A stretch of DNA of 64,000 bases from Adlercreutzia equolifaciens DSM 19450 (lineage in GTDB: Bacteria > Actinomycetota > Coriobacteriia > Coriobacteriales > Eggerthellaceae), in NCBI RefSeq assembly GCF_000478885.1, contig NC_022567.1, forward strand, positions 2,728,001-2,792,000. Direction: 5' to 3'. Positions 24,020 through 32,248 of the stretch are shown in pieces; the first letter of the stretch is position 1, and each line of letters starts with the position of its first letter. Under the pieces are notes generated by a model. The model was not told where the DNA came from, did no database searches, and worked only from the letters and a program-made list of their open reading frames with translations. The position numbers were made by a program, and so were the translations under genes.

Positions 24020-26774
24020 TTAGTCCCCCAACTCAATCACGCGCAGCGGACGATCGATATCGTGATCGAACGGACCGTCCCACTTCTCCATTTCCACATT
24101 GATGGTGTTCCACGGCTGAATATCGCATCCGCAGGGATCCGAACTGGTGAGCACGCCCGGATTACCGCCGAAGTCGACTTCCAGCTCCTCGTCGTAATCG
24201 GTCCAGCCACCGTCGGCCACCAGCACTACCCCGGGCACCACGCGCGGCGTGATCTTTATGGCGCGAACAAGAGCGCCGCGACCGTTGTAAATCTTCACCG
24301 GATCGTGTTGAGAAAGACCGCGCTCCTGGGCATCCAGGGGGTTCACGTAGGCCACGTTCGCGTGGGCCTCCTGCATCCAGCGGCAGTTGTCTAGCTGGCT
24401 GGAGTGATGGCCCAGCGAATGAGGCGACTCCAGCTGCAACGGATAGGGGCCCTTCACCCGATTCTCGAAATCCGAGAAGGTGGCCTCGTAACCTTCTTGC
24501 GGCGGCTCGTATTTGGGAATGGGCGAGATGCTGTAGGAGCCGTAAATGTCCACGACCTCGGCCAACTGGCGGCAGTAGATTTCCAGTTTGCCGCTCTCAG
24601 TGTTCAGCGGATTCGCCACCGGGTCTTCCACGAAAGCCTCCAGGGCGATGTAGCCGCAGTTGTCGCCCTCGGTGCGCGGCACCTGGTAGATACCGTCCTT
24701 CAAGAATTGCCGAAGCGGGATGCGACCCTCCTGCGGCTCGCGATCGGGGGAGCCCAACTCGGCCCAGTCCTCAGCCGTGATGGTGAGCAGCTTCTCGAAG
24801 TCGGGATCCACCATATCTTCCGTCGTAGCGCCACCAGGGCCTACCGCACCCGAGCCCACCTTCTTTGTGAAGCCGCCTTCCTTGATGACCGTGGCTCCCT
24901 GAATCTGATTGGCGAAGATCTCTTCCTCGGTGATCTCCAACTCGTCGGGATCGAAACCGAGACGCTCGGCCAGGGCGCGATTGATCTCGTAATCGCTTCG
25001 GGCCTCGAACAAGGGGGCGATCACGTGGGCGCAAAAGGTCAATGTTTCGTGGTTCGAGGTATGGCTGAAGTTGGCCGGGTGCTCCCACTGCATGACCATG
25101 GGCAGCACGATGTCGGCATATTGGGCCGTCGTGTTTAGGAAACAATCGCAGGACACGACGAATTCCACTTTGCGGAAGGCCTTGATTCCCAGCAGCGTGT
25201 CCGGCTCACTGTTGAGCTTGTTGCCGCGGCCAATATCCCAGATGCAGCGGATATCGATCTCGCGCTGTCCCCACTTGCCGTTATGGTAGGAACCGTCGTA
25301 CACCGCGTGCCACTTCTGCTGCGAGGTAACGCCGAACAGTCCGTCGGTGGGCACCACAGCAGCACTGAGGGCGAATGTGTTGGCAACCGGGTCGGTCGTC
25401 GCGTATTCGGAACGCCCTTCCCCGCCGACGGCCACCAGAGCGCTACCGCCGTTGCAGACCATCTGGCCCGACATGTCGGACACCATGGCGCCGGACTTGC
25501 CCACGTTGCCCGTCATCCAGCCCACCGTGAAGAACGCCTGGGCTGCCTGTTCGCCGCGGAAGCCGCGGGTCACGGCCGAACACGAGAAGATAGCCGCGGG
25601 CTTAATCGTAGCCATATCCGTAGCAAGGGAGCGAATCACTTCGGACTCGACACCGCAAATCTCGCTCGCCCATTCCGGCGTCTTCGGCGCACCATCGTAG
25701 GTACCGAGCACGTAATCTTTGAAGTTGTCCTTCGGATCGGCGCCCTCGGGCATGTGGTCGGCATCGAAGCCCACGGTGTAAGTGTCGAGAAAGGCCTGGT
25801 CTTGCAGGTCGTTTTCAATCATGTGGTAGGCACAGCCAATGAAGAGCGCTGCATCGGTGGCCGGGCGAATGGGAATCCACTCATCAGCGATGGCGCCGAG
25901 GCCGGAGTTATAGAATGGGTTGATGCCGACGATCTTCGCCCCACGACGCTTGGCATCCAACAGCACCTTGTTGGGATAGCCCAAAGCGCTCCAGGAGGGG
26001 TTGTTGCCGTCCAGCACGATGAGCTTGGCGTTCAGAATATCAAGGCGATCGTTGTACAAGTAGGCACCGTAATAGCCCGCCAAATTCTGATAACCCGTCA
26101 TCATGGAGGAGGGATAAACCCATCCGCCCTGGGAGTTGCCGCCGCATCCGCCCTGCGATCCGCCAAGAGCCGTCAACAGGGTTCGGATACAACCCAGCCC
26201 GCATGACAGCCTCATTGCCGTAAGCGCCAATGATGCGCGTAAGCTCGTCAGCGATGATGTCCAGCGCCTCGTCCCAGCTGATACGCACCCACTCGTCCTT
26301 GCCGCGCAGCTCGCCGTTGATCTTGGCCGGGTCACCGCCGGGCTCCCAGTTTTTGCGCTTCATGGGGTACTTCAAGCGATCGGGGCCATAGACATGATTC
26401 ATCTTCGCCTGGCCACGCAGGCAACCGCGCTGCTGAGGCATATCTTCGGAATCGGGATTCCGATCGTCGGTCTTCACGCGCACGACCTGGCCGTCTTTCA
26501 CCAGCGCGTAATTGATGCAGCTAGCCGAGCAATACAGGCGGAAGCAGCGATAGGGCTTCCACTCGCCCTCGTCTTCCAAAGCCGGAGCAGGGGCATCGTC
26601 GCTGCCCGTATCTGCCATCTTCGCTTGCGGAGCGCAAGCCACCAGCTGTCCAAGCGCCGGCACCGTGGCGGCCGCACCGGTCCACTTCAGGAAGCTGCGA
26701 CGGGTAAGCCCGTGCTTTTGCTGGGAAGCGGCAACGGCTTCATGCGATGCGCACGAAATGTTTTTCTCCTCCAT
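24020..26774 (-). pseudogene. DmsA-like molybdopterin oxidoreductase, frameshifted
   Basis: The N-terminal part (start 26774, AGGAGG upstream) has a twin-arginine signal (TRRSFLKWTGAAATVPALG), a cysteine-type iron-sulfur site (CFRLYCSASC, then RGC) and runs to RAGLYPN. The reading frame then breaks and continues one base over as LLTALGGSQGGCGG through the rest of a molybdopterin domain and the C-terminal dinucleotide-binding domain (LDAQERGLSQHDPVKIYNGRG). Removing one G from the GGG at 26179-26181 restores AGLYPN-LLTALGG and a 917-residue protein. So either a single-base insertion inactivates the gene or it is a sequencing error. Tat-exported enzymes of this family reduce sulfoxides, N-oxides or similar acceptors; the substrate is unknown. 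Confidence 0.85.
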
Positions 26775-26950
26775 GTTCCTCCTCTTTTCTCTCATTTCGA
26801 AGAACCTCCTGGCCTCATTCGAGGCGCAGCCTGAGTGTAAGAGGAGCCCGTGGTTCAGCGCGGCCCTCGAAAAGTTCCAGGCGTGGTAACTCATAGTTGC
26901 AACCAAGCACATCCACCGCTTACAATACCGAGCTGTCGAGGGGAGAGGCC

Positions 26951-27633
26951 ATGGACATCCAGCAGCTACGCTACTTCAAGCGCGTCGTAGACGACGGCAG
27001 CTTATCGAAGGCGGCGGCCAGTTTCTTCATGACGCCGCAGGCCATGCGCAAACAAATCAACAACCTGGAAAACGAGATCGGCGTCGAGATCCTCACCCGC
27101 ACCCCCCAGGGTGTTTTCCCTAGCGATGCGGGGCGAGCGCTTTACGACTATGCCCAGCGTCTCATCGCCCTAACCGACGAGGCCGTAAGCGTCTGCCGCC
27201 AGCGCGCCGGAGTCGAGAGACAGCGATTGCATATCGGGCTGTACCACAACGCGAACCTGCATTTGATGCCGCGGCTTACTGCCCGCTTTACGGAAGAGCA
27301 CCCTGATATCGAGTTGGTATTCACCGACTTCGTTACCTTCGAAGATTTCGAACGAGCCCTGGTGGAGGGCAAGATCGACGTCGTCATGACCTTCGGAAAC
27401 AGTCGGCGCCGCAAATCATGCTTTTGCAGCGCAGCGATACCGTGGGGATCGGCATTCGAATGGTGGCGCCGAATTACGAGACCCTCGCCCATGTTCCCTT
27501 CGCGCCTCCTCCCGGCGTGGACGACCGCGTGAGCATGGAGCTTTCCACCAACCAGCCCGACTCCCCTGCCGTGCAGGCGCTCTACCGCTGCGCCCGCGAC
27601 ATCTGCGCCAACGAGCTTCAATTCGGCTGCTAA
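26951..27633 (+). pseudogene. LysR-type regulator with internal deletion and frameshift
   Basis: The start (MDIQQLRYFKRVVDDGSLSK) has GGGGAGAGG upstream and the N-terminal helix-turn-helix is normal (AAASFFMTPQAMRKQINNLE). The ligand-binding half runs to DVVMTFGNSR near 27402 and then loses frame. From about 27406 another frame carries the end of a LysR domain (LLQRSDTVGIGIRMVAPNYE to ICANELQFGC). The sum is about 227 residues against about 300 for the family, so roughly 70-75 residues are missing at the join. The gene is divergent from the DmsA-like gene and was probably its regulator. Confidence 0.8.
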
Positions 27634-27662
27634 AATTCCGAGCCGCTGAAAGCATCCACGAC

Positions 27663-29036
27663 TTACCTTCCTGCAATGCGCTGCCGGAAATACGTCCCAA
27701 ACGCGTAAAGCGGCACATCCCGAATGGCGCCATCTTGGGAAGGAGATGCCAGGGACGTGCGCACGGCGAGAGGCGGCTGGTACTTCTTGACGAAGGCGGC
27801 GAGGCTCTTCGCCTTCAAGTTGACGCCCGATTTCACCTCAATCGGCACCGGCTGGACAGCCTCGGTGCCCCCGTCGATGATGAAGTCAATCTCGGTGCGC
27901 GTGGAAGGGTTCACGAAGTAGTGAAGCTTGCTGTCGGGCTCCGCACTGTCGCCGGCCAAGCCGTTCGCAAGCATTTCCTGGGCGACGAGCTGCTCCGCAA
28001 GCGATCCCTTGAACGAGCTGAACAAGGCTTCGCTGTCGAGTATCGTTCGGGCTCCCAGATTGTTCATCGCCCCGAGCAGCCCCACATCCAACAAATAGAT
28101 TTTGAACACATCCCCGTCCTCGTGCGACACAAGGGGCGATTCGGGCAAGCTGACGCAGCTCGAGGGGATCGCGAGCGAGGTGTCGATCAGCCATTGGAGG
28201 GCGTCCTCGTACTCCCGCGCGCGAGCCGATTCCCGTATCTTGGAGAACATGAACTTGCGGTTCTCCTTGGCCAAATTTGCCGGCACCGCCCGCCAGACCC
28301 GGCGAATGCGCTCCGCCAGGGCATCGTCGGCGTACTTCGAGAAATCGGCGTTATAGGAGCGCAAGAGCTCGTTGTGCACGCGCCGCGCGTCCGCAGGATC
28401 GGCCGTTTCGGCAAAAGCGAGCACGGCTTCCGGCATACCGCCGACGAACAGGTACTGCTTCAGCAGCTCGATCAGGCGGTCGTGAAACGGCGCGATAGCT
28501 TCCCAATCAAGCGTCTCTACCAGTTCCACTAGCAGTTCCTCACCAATACCGCCGAGGAACTCCGAGAAATTCAAGGGGTACAGATCGAGGAAGCTCACCT
28601 TCCCCACGGGAAACGACGGTCTCGGCCTCCCTTTCTCCTGCGCCCTCTTGCCGCGGCGAAGGGCAAGGCCCAAAGCCGAGCCGCCCGCGACGACAGGCAG
28701 ATGCGGCATCTGCTCGTTGAAGTACTTGAGAGACTGGATGGCCCGCGGAGACTCCTGAATCTCGTCGAGAATGAGCAGGGTGCTCCCATCGATGCGGACG
28801 CCTGCCTCGGCCTGTAGGATGGGAAGAAGCCGTTGGGGCGAGAGAGAGCCCCCGAACGCCGCCACAAGCTGAGGATTATCGTCGAAGGTAACGTAGGCGA
28901 ACCTCTCGAAGCACGTATTCCCGAACTCCTTCATGAGCCAGGTCTTCCCCACCTGCCGCGCTCCGCTCACAATGAGCGGCTTTCTGCGCGGAGACGCTTT
29001 CCATCGTTGCAGTTCTTTGATAGCCTGGCGTTTCAT
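27663..29036 (-). CDS. AAA-type ATPase with DUF4143 (archaeal-like ATP-binding protein)
   Basis: Start chosen at 29036 (MKRQAIKELQRWKASPRRKP) with GGAGAG upstream. The 457-residue protein has Walker A GARQVGKTWLMKEFG near residues 25-39, Walker B STLLILDEIQ and a sensor segment VVAGGSALGLALRRGK. The C-terminal DUF4143 domain follows, with the nuclease-like IDFIID and PIEVKSG motifs. Members are common in gut anaerobes and their role is not established; links to toxin-antitoxin or mobile DNA have been proposed. Three direct repeats with 33-base spacing lie immediately upstream. Confidence 0.88.
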   Translation of the reverse strand: MKRQAIKELQRWKASPRRKPLIVSGARQVGKTWLMKEFGNTCFERFAYVTFDDNPQLVAAFGGSLSPQRLLPILQAEAGVRIDGSTLLILDEIQESPRAIQSLKYFNEQMPHLPVVAGGSALGLALRRGKRAQEKGRPRPSFPVGKVSFLDLYPLNFSEFLGGIGEELLVELVETLDWEAIAPFHDRLIELLKQYLFVGGMPEAVLAFAETADPADARRVHNELLRSYNADFSKYADDALAERIRRVWRAVPANLAKENRKFMFSKIRESARAREYEDALQWLIDTSLAIPSSCVSLPESPLVSHEDGDVFKIYLLDVGLLGAMNNLGARTILDSEALFSSFKGSLAEQLVAQEMLANGLAGDSAEPDSKLHYFVNPSTRTEIDFIIDGGTEAVQPVPIEVKSGVNLKAKSLAAFVKKYQPPLAVRTSLASPSQDGAIRDVPLYAFGTYFRQRIAGR

Positions 29037-29056
29037 TCTGAATCTCTCCTGGACTT

Positions 29057-29139
29057 CCACGTTTTTGCATAGGATAATTTACCAAGATACCACGTTTTTG
29101 CATAGGAAAAATCCCTGTTTGTCCACGTTTTCGCATAGG
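29057..29139. repeat. Three 17-bp direct repeats at exact 33-bp spacing
   Basis: CCACGTTTTTGCATAGG occurs at 29057-29073 and 29090-29106, and CCACGTTTTCGCATAGG at 29123-29139. The period is 33 bases, about three helical turns, and the 16-base spacers differ. On the minus strand each repeat contains ATGCAAAAACG (Met-Gln-Lys-Arg). They lie 21-103 bases upstream of the DUF4143 ATPase start. Confidence 0.85.
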
Positions 29140-29162
29140 GAAATCCCGAGACCTTGTACTAG

Positions 29163-29303
29163 TCAAGCTTCGTCGAATCCGCCGCGGAGTTCTTTCATGT
29201 AGGTGAGGAAGGTGTCAGCATCGTCGGTGTAGAGGACGTTGCCCGCAGCCACGCCGGCGCCCATCAGAAACGAACGACGCGATTGAATGTCCCGGATTCC
29301 CAT
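29163..29303 (-). pseudogene. Remnant of a Tat-exported protein
   Basis: A 46-codon frame with a good ribosome-binding site (AGGAGG) begins MGIRDIQSRRSFLMGAGVAA, a twin-arginine signal, and then jumps to NVLYTDDADTFLTYMKELRG and stops. There is no mature domain between signal and tail, so it looks like the two ends of a larger gene joined by a deletion. Which protein it came from is not clear. Confidence 0.5.
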
Positions 29304-29471
29304 AATTGCTCCTCCTGCTCGGATTGCTTCGGCAATGGTGCCGGCCCCTGCGACCGGCAACGGAGGGCATCATAGGGGGCGGCCCCGTGTCAACGGTGTC
29401 GGGCAAGCTTATGGAAAACCGGAAAATCGTGTCGTTAAAACTATGTAGTGCCTTCTGAACTGGAGAGATAT

Positions 29472-29498
29472 CACTGTCGTTTGACTCGTGCGACAATG
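29472..29498. repeat. Hairpin repeat with conserved TTGACTCG loop (copy 2)
   Basis: CACTGTCGT, TTGACTCG and TGCGACAATG form the second copy of the stem-loop seen at 21352-21378. It lies just downstream of the fic gene. Confidence 0.6.
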
Positions 29499-29521
29499 CC
29501 TTAAGGCAAACCCTTAAGGCA
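29497..29521 (-). terminator. Hairpin spanning the fic stop codon
   Basis: TGCCTTAAGG and CCTTAAGGCA form a perfect 10-bp stem with a 5-nt loop, and the fic stop codon (TAA, 29516-29514) is inside it. There is no clear U tract, so it may stabilise the 3' end rather than terminate. Confidence 0.5.
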
Positions 29522-30671
29522 TCCGCACACCCCTCTGCGGGACGGGCCTTTTCGGCTTCTCCGCTGCCGTATCACCCGAGATGGTGGCCAGCGAGCGCTC
29601 GTAGGCGTTGAAGGCCTCCACAACGTCCCCCGCCTCGAATATACCGCTCTTGCGGTTCTTCGCGTTCTTCCTCAGAATTCCAGCCGCGGCGAGCTCACCC
29701 ACGGCCGTGCGGGCCGCCGGGTAGCTCTTTCCCGTGAGATCTTGGGCGGTCTTGATGCTGATGACCGGCGTTCCTAAGAGGATGTCGAGAAGCTGGGCGC
29801 CCGCCGATCCCTCGCGAAACGGCACCTTCGCGCGCCATCCCTCCCTGATAGCGAGCAACGTTTCCTCAAACGCGGAGGCGCGGGAGCAGGCCTCGCAGGT
29901 CGTCCGAGCGAAGTACTCCACCCACCCGTTCACCGCCTCACGCCGCTTGGTCTCGTCATCGCCTTCGAAGCGGAAGGCGGCAAGGTTGGCGATGTATCTC
30001 TCGCGATCGGTGGCCAACAGCAGCGATATCGGGGGCACGGTGACGCGCGTCGTGCCCCCCTTTTTCAGGATGAGGTGAACAAGCGCCCTGCCCGCACGTC
30101 CGTTGCCGTCCGCGAAGGGGTGGATAGTCTCGAGTTGAGCATGGGCAATGGCCGCGGTAGCGATAGGGGGAAGCTCGGCGCGGATGACCCCTCCCCGATC
30201 TGCGAGGCGAGTGCCAGCTAAAAGCACGCGATTGAGCTCGCACACCTCCTCGACTGTGAGAGGAGAGGCCGCCTCCGCCCGCGCCAGGCCATCGACAAGC
30301 GTATGGAGGTTACCGAGAATCTGGGCCTCCGTGCTGTCGAGGCGGTGATCGACGCCGAGGCGGTCGAGCTCCTCATATTCCAGAAGCCTACCTGCGGGCA
30401 TCTCCAGGCCCTCGATACGCGATGACGAGACAGCCTCGGCCCGCAGCATCATGCGCGCCAGCGGCTCGGTATCAACGCGGGAGCCGAAAAGCTCAAGCTT
30501 CGCCAGAGCCTCCTGGGCATCCGCCACCGCGCTTGCGCAGGAGGGGCTGAGAAGAAGCTCGTAATCGGCAAGTGTGTCGGGAAGATACGGATGGTACGGG
30601 CCTCCCATGCGCTCGGCCTTGTTCATGCCTCCACTGTCGAGCTGCCAAAAGCAGTTGAGATAAACCCCCAT
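29514..30671 (-). CDS. Fic-domain protein (probable AMPylator) with winged-helix C-terminus
   Basis: The 385-residue protein carries a complete Fic motif beginning at about H184 (HPFADGNGRAGR). An N-terminal inhibitory helix with SSSRIEG is of the class II type, where the Glu blocks ATP. The C-terminal region (about 285-385) looks like a winged helix: TPVISIKTAQDLTGKSYPAA and TAVGELAAAGILRK. Such Fic proteins transfer AMP to target proteins and often regulate their own genes. An inverted repeat sits directly upstream. No antitoxin gene adjoins it, consistent with the built-in inhibitory helix. Confidence 0.92.
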   Translation of the reverse strand: MGVYLNCFWQLDSGGMNKAERMGGPYHPYLPDTLADYELLLSPSCASAVADAQEALAKLELFGSRVDTEPLARMMLRAEAVSSSRIEGLEMPAGRLLEYEELDRLGVDHRLDSTEAQILGNLHTLVDGLARAEAASPLTVEEVCELNRVLLAGTRLADRGGVIRAELPPIATAAIAHAQLETIHPFADGNGRAGRALVHLILKKGGTTRVTVPPISLLLATDRERYIANLAAFRFEGDDETKRREAVNGWVEYFARTTCEACSRASAFEETLLAIREGWRAKVPFREGSAGAQLLDILLGTPVISIKTAQDLTGKSYPAARTAVGELAAAGILRKNAKNRKSGIFEAGDVVEAFNAYERSLATISGDTAAEKPKRPVPQRGVRMP

Positions 30672-30677
30672 GCTCGT

Positions 30678-30731
30678 AACCTTTCTTTTCTATCGCAGAA
30701 AAGAAAAGTTAGTGCATTAACCTTTCTTTTT
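30678..30731 (-). promoter_or_regulatory. Inverted and direct repeats upstream of fic (possible operator)
   Basis: AACCTTTCTTTTC (30678-30690) and GAAAAGAAAAGTT (30698-30710) form a near-perfect inverted repeat around a 7-base centre, and AACCTTTCTTTTT recurs at 30719-30731. The first lies 7 bases from the fic start and overlaps its ribosome-binding site, so binding there would block expression. Confidence 0.5.
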
Positions 30732-30815
30732 CAAGAGCGGTTTCCCTCCCTACCGCTCTCCGCCCTTCCGCAACGAATCCTTCCCGGCGAAGAGCCGGTT
30801 CTCTTTCAGCTGAGA

Positions 30816-30964
30816 AAATGCCAGTTGAGGGCCGGAATGGTCAATGAGCCCGGGGCGTCTCTGCCAAAGCAGGCTTAAAGTGGCAGAAAAATGCCAGTTG
30901 AGGGCAGGTATGGCAGACCGTCCCCAGTCGGCCTTACCAAAGCGGGGTCGAAGTGGCATTTGCG
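30816..30964. repeat. 150-bp dispersed intergenic repeat (copy 2)
   Basis: Second copy of the element at 21454-21603, in the same orientation and with the same AAATGCCA/TGGCATTT ends and internal TGGCAGAAAAATGCCA junction. The conserved parts are the ends and the two ATGCCAGTTGAGGGC blocks; the middles of each half have diverged. It fills most of the 309-base gap between fic and the HipA-like gene. Confidence 0.8.
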
Positions 30965-30980
30965 GCCGCAATACTTGCGA

Positions 30981-32066
30981 CTATGCCAGGATGTCGGCGA
31001 TCATGCGATCTTTGCAGCGATTGACAGCCGCGAGCTTCCAAGCAGGGTAGCCCATGCCTGGGTCGGTGTACTCGAAGTCTTTTAGAGCCACCAGCTTCGC
31101 GCGGATATCCGAGGTGATGAGCGCCCGGGCGATGCTGACGAACGACGCACCAATCTTCGGGCCGATCATGCTGAGGTACTCGTCGAAATCGTCATGCTCC
31201 ATCATCATGGGAAGACAAGCCATGTTCTGATCGAACAGCGGCGCCATGCGCAGAATCTCGCCCGTGTCGTTATCGACCAGAAACCCGTAGTTACCCGCAT
31301 GGCGATCGACGTTTGCCATAACCGCATCCATAACGATCATTTCACGGAACGATTCGTCGCCGCCGTGCGCGTCGCAGAAGGCAAGCACGTCTTCCACATC
31401 AAAAGGACCGTCAAAGAACCGATGGGCCGACACAAATCCCACCTTTTCCGAAGTAAACAGCGGGCACTTGCTCGCAAGTTTGCCGTGAAAATTCTCGATG
31501 GTATAGGGCACATGGTCGATAGACGCTGCCTGCAACTCTTCTGCGGCCAGCGCTTCCGAATAGGGCTCGAATCCCGCGTTGGCGTAGCCTTCGGAACCAC
31601 GCTTGAGCAGCGATACCTGGTCGCCCTCGCGCACCCAGCACTTGGCGAAGGAGCCCGAGGTAGCGAACTCGGGAGACGTGGGAGAATTCTGCCGGCCGTA
31701 CATGCCCGTGCCGTCGAAGGCAATGCGAGCGATAACGTCGTCGAAAGGATTGCGGTACAGCGACACGTCGTTCCAAGAGATATCCTCATCGGCGCGCTTC
31801 ATCCAAAAGGTATCGGTGAGCGCAAGGCAACGCGCCATGGAGATAAAGTCGTGACGCGTGGTAAGGCCCAGTTCGCGCATGAGCCTCTCGATGGACGTGC
31901 GGTGTTTGGCGATCTGACGACCGTCGATCCAGTCGTTGATGTCTACGAAGCCATAGGGCACATAGCCATCAAGGCGCTCGATCTCGGTATACCGATAGTC
32001 ATCCAGCCTTTTCTCTTCCTCGTAGGTGGCCACCACCTTGTCCTTGTTCATCAACTGATACAGCAC
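30981..32066 (-). CDS. HipA-like Ser/Thr kinase domain protein
   Basis: The start is a GTG at 32066 with AAGGAGG 6 bases upstream; longer open frame to the right is arginine-rich and unlikely to be coding. The 361-residue protein has HipA/CtkA-like catalytic elements: VDRHAGNYGFLVDNDTGE (catalytic Asp and Asn) and the metal site APLFDQN. An upstream segment with ATSGSFAKCWVREGDQVSLL corresponds to the nucleotide-binding lobe. It lacks the HipA N-terminal domain, and no HipB-like antitoxin is adjacent, so it may be a stand-alone kinase. Function is unknown. Confidence 0.8.
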   Translation of the reverse strand: MLYQLMNKDKVVATYEEEKRLDDYRYTEIERLDGYVPYGFVDINDWIDGRQIAKHRTSIERLMRELGLTTRHDFISMARCLALTDTFWMKRADEDISWNDVSLYRNPFDDVIARIAFDGTGMYGRQNSPTSPEFATSGSFAKCWVREGDQVSLLKRGSEGYANAGFEPYSEALAAEELQAASIDHVPYTIENFHGKLASKCPLFTSEKVGFVSAHRFFDGPFDVEDVLAFCDAHGGDESFREMIVMDAVMANVDRHAGNYGFLVDNDTGEILRMAPLFDQNMACLPMMMEHDDFDEYLSMIGPKIGASFVSIARALITSDIRAKLVALKDFEYTDPGMGYPAWKLAAVNRCKDRMIADILA

Positions 32067-32178
32067 GCCGCACCTCCTTTCCATCGCGGCCCCATTATAC
32101 GACAGGCCCGTGGAGGAGCGTCCTTGCACCCTACTTGCCGAATGGCTTGAACATGACATTGAAACCCGAAACAAAAAA

Positions 32179-32201
32179 AGGGCCGTCGCAGGGACGGCCC
32201 T
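32179..32201 (-). terminator. Intrinsic terminator of nrdD
   Basis: Stem AGGGCCGTC/GACGGCCCT followed on the minus strand by a run of seven T and then GTTTC. It lies about 48 bases after the nrdD stop. Confidence 0.88.
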
Positions 32202-32248
32202 CGGTGTGCTCGGGTGCTTGGGACGCGACGCTCTACTCGGACGGCGTT

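Noticed and set aside
29057..29139. Possible CRISPR array
   Set aside because: Repeats are only 17 bp with 16-bp spacers, three copies, and no cas genes nearby.
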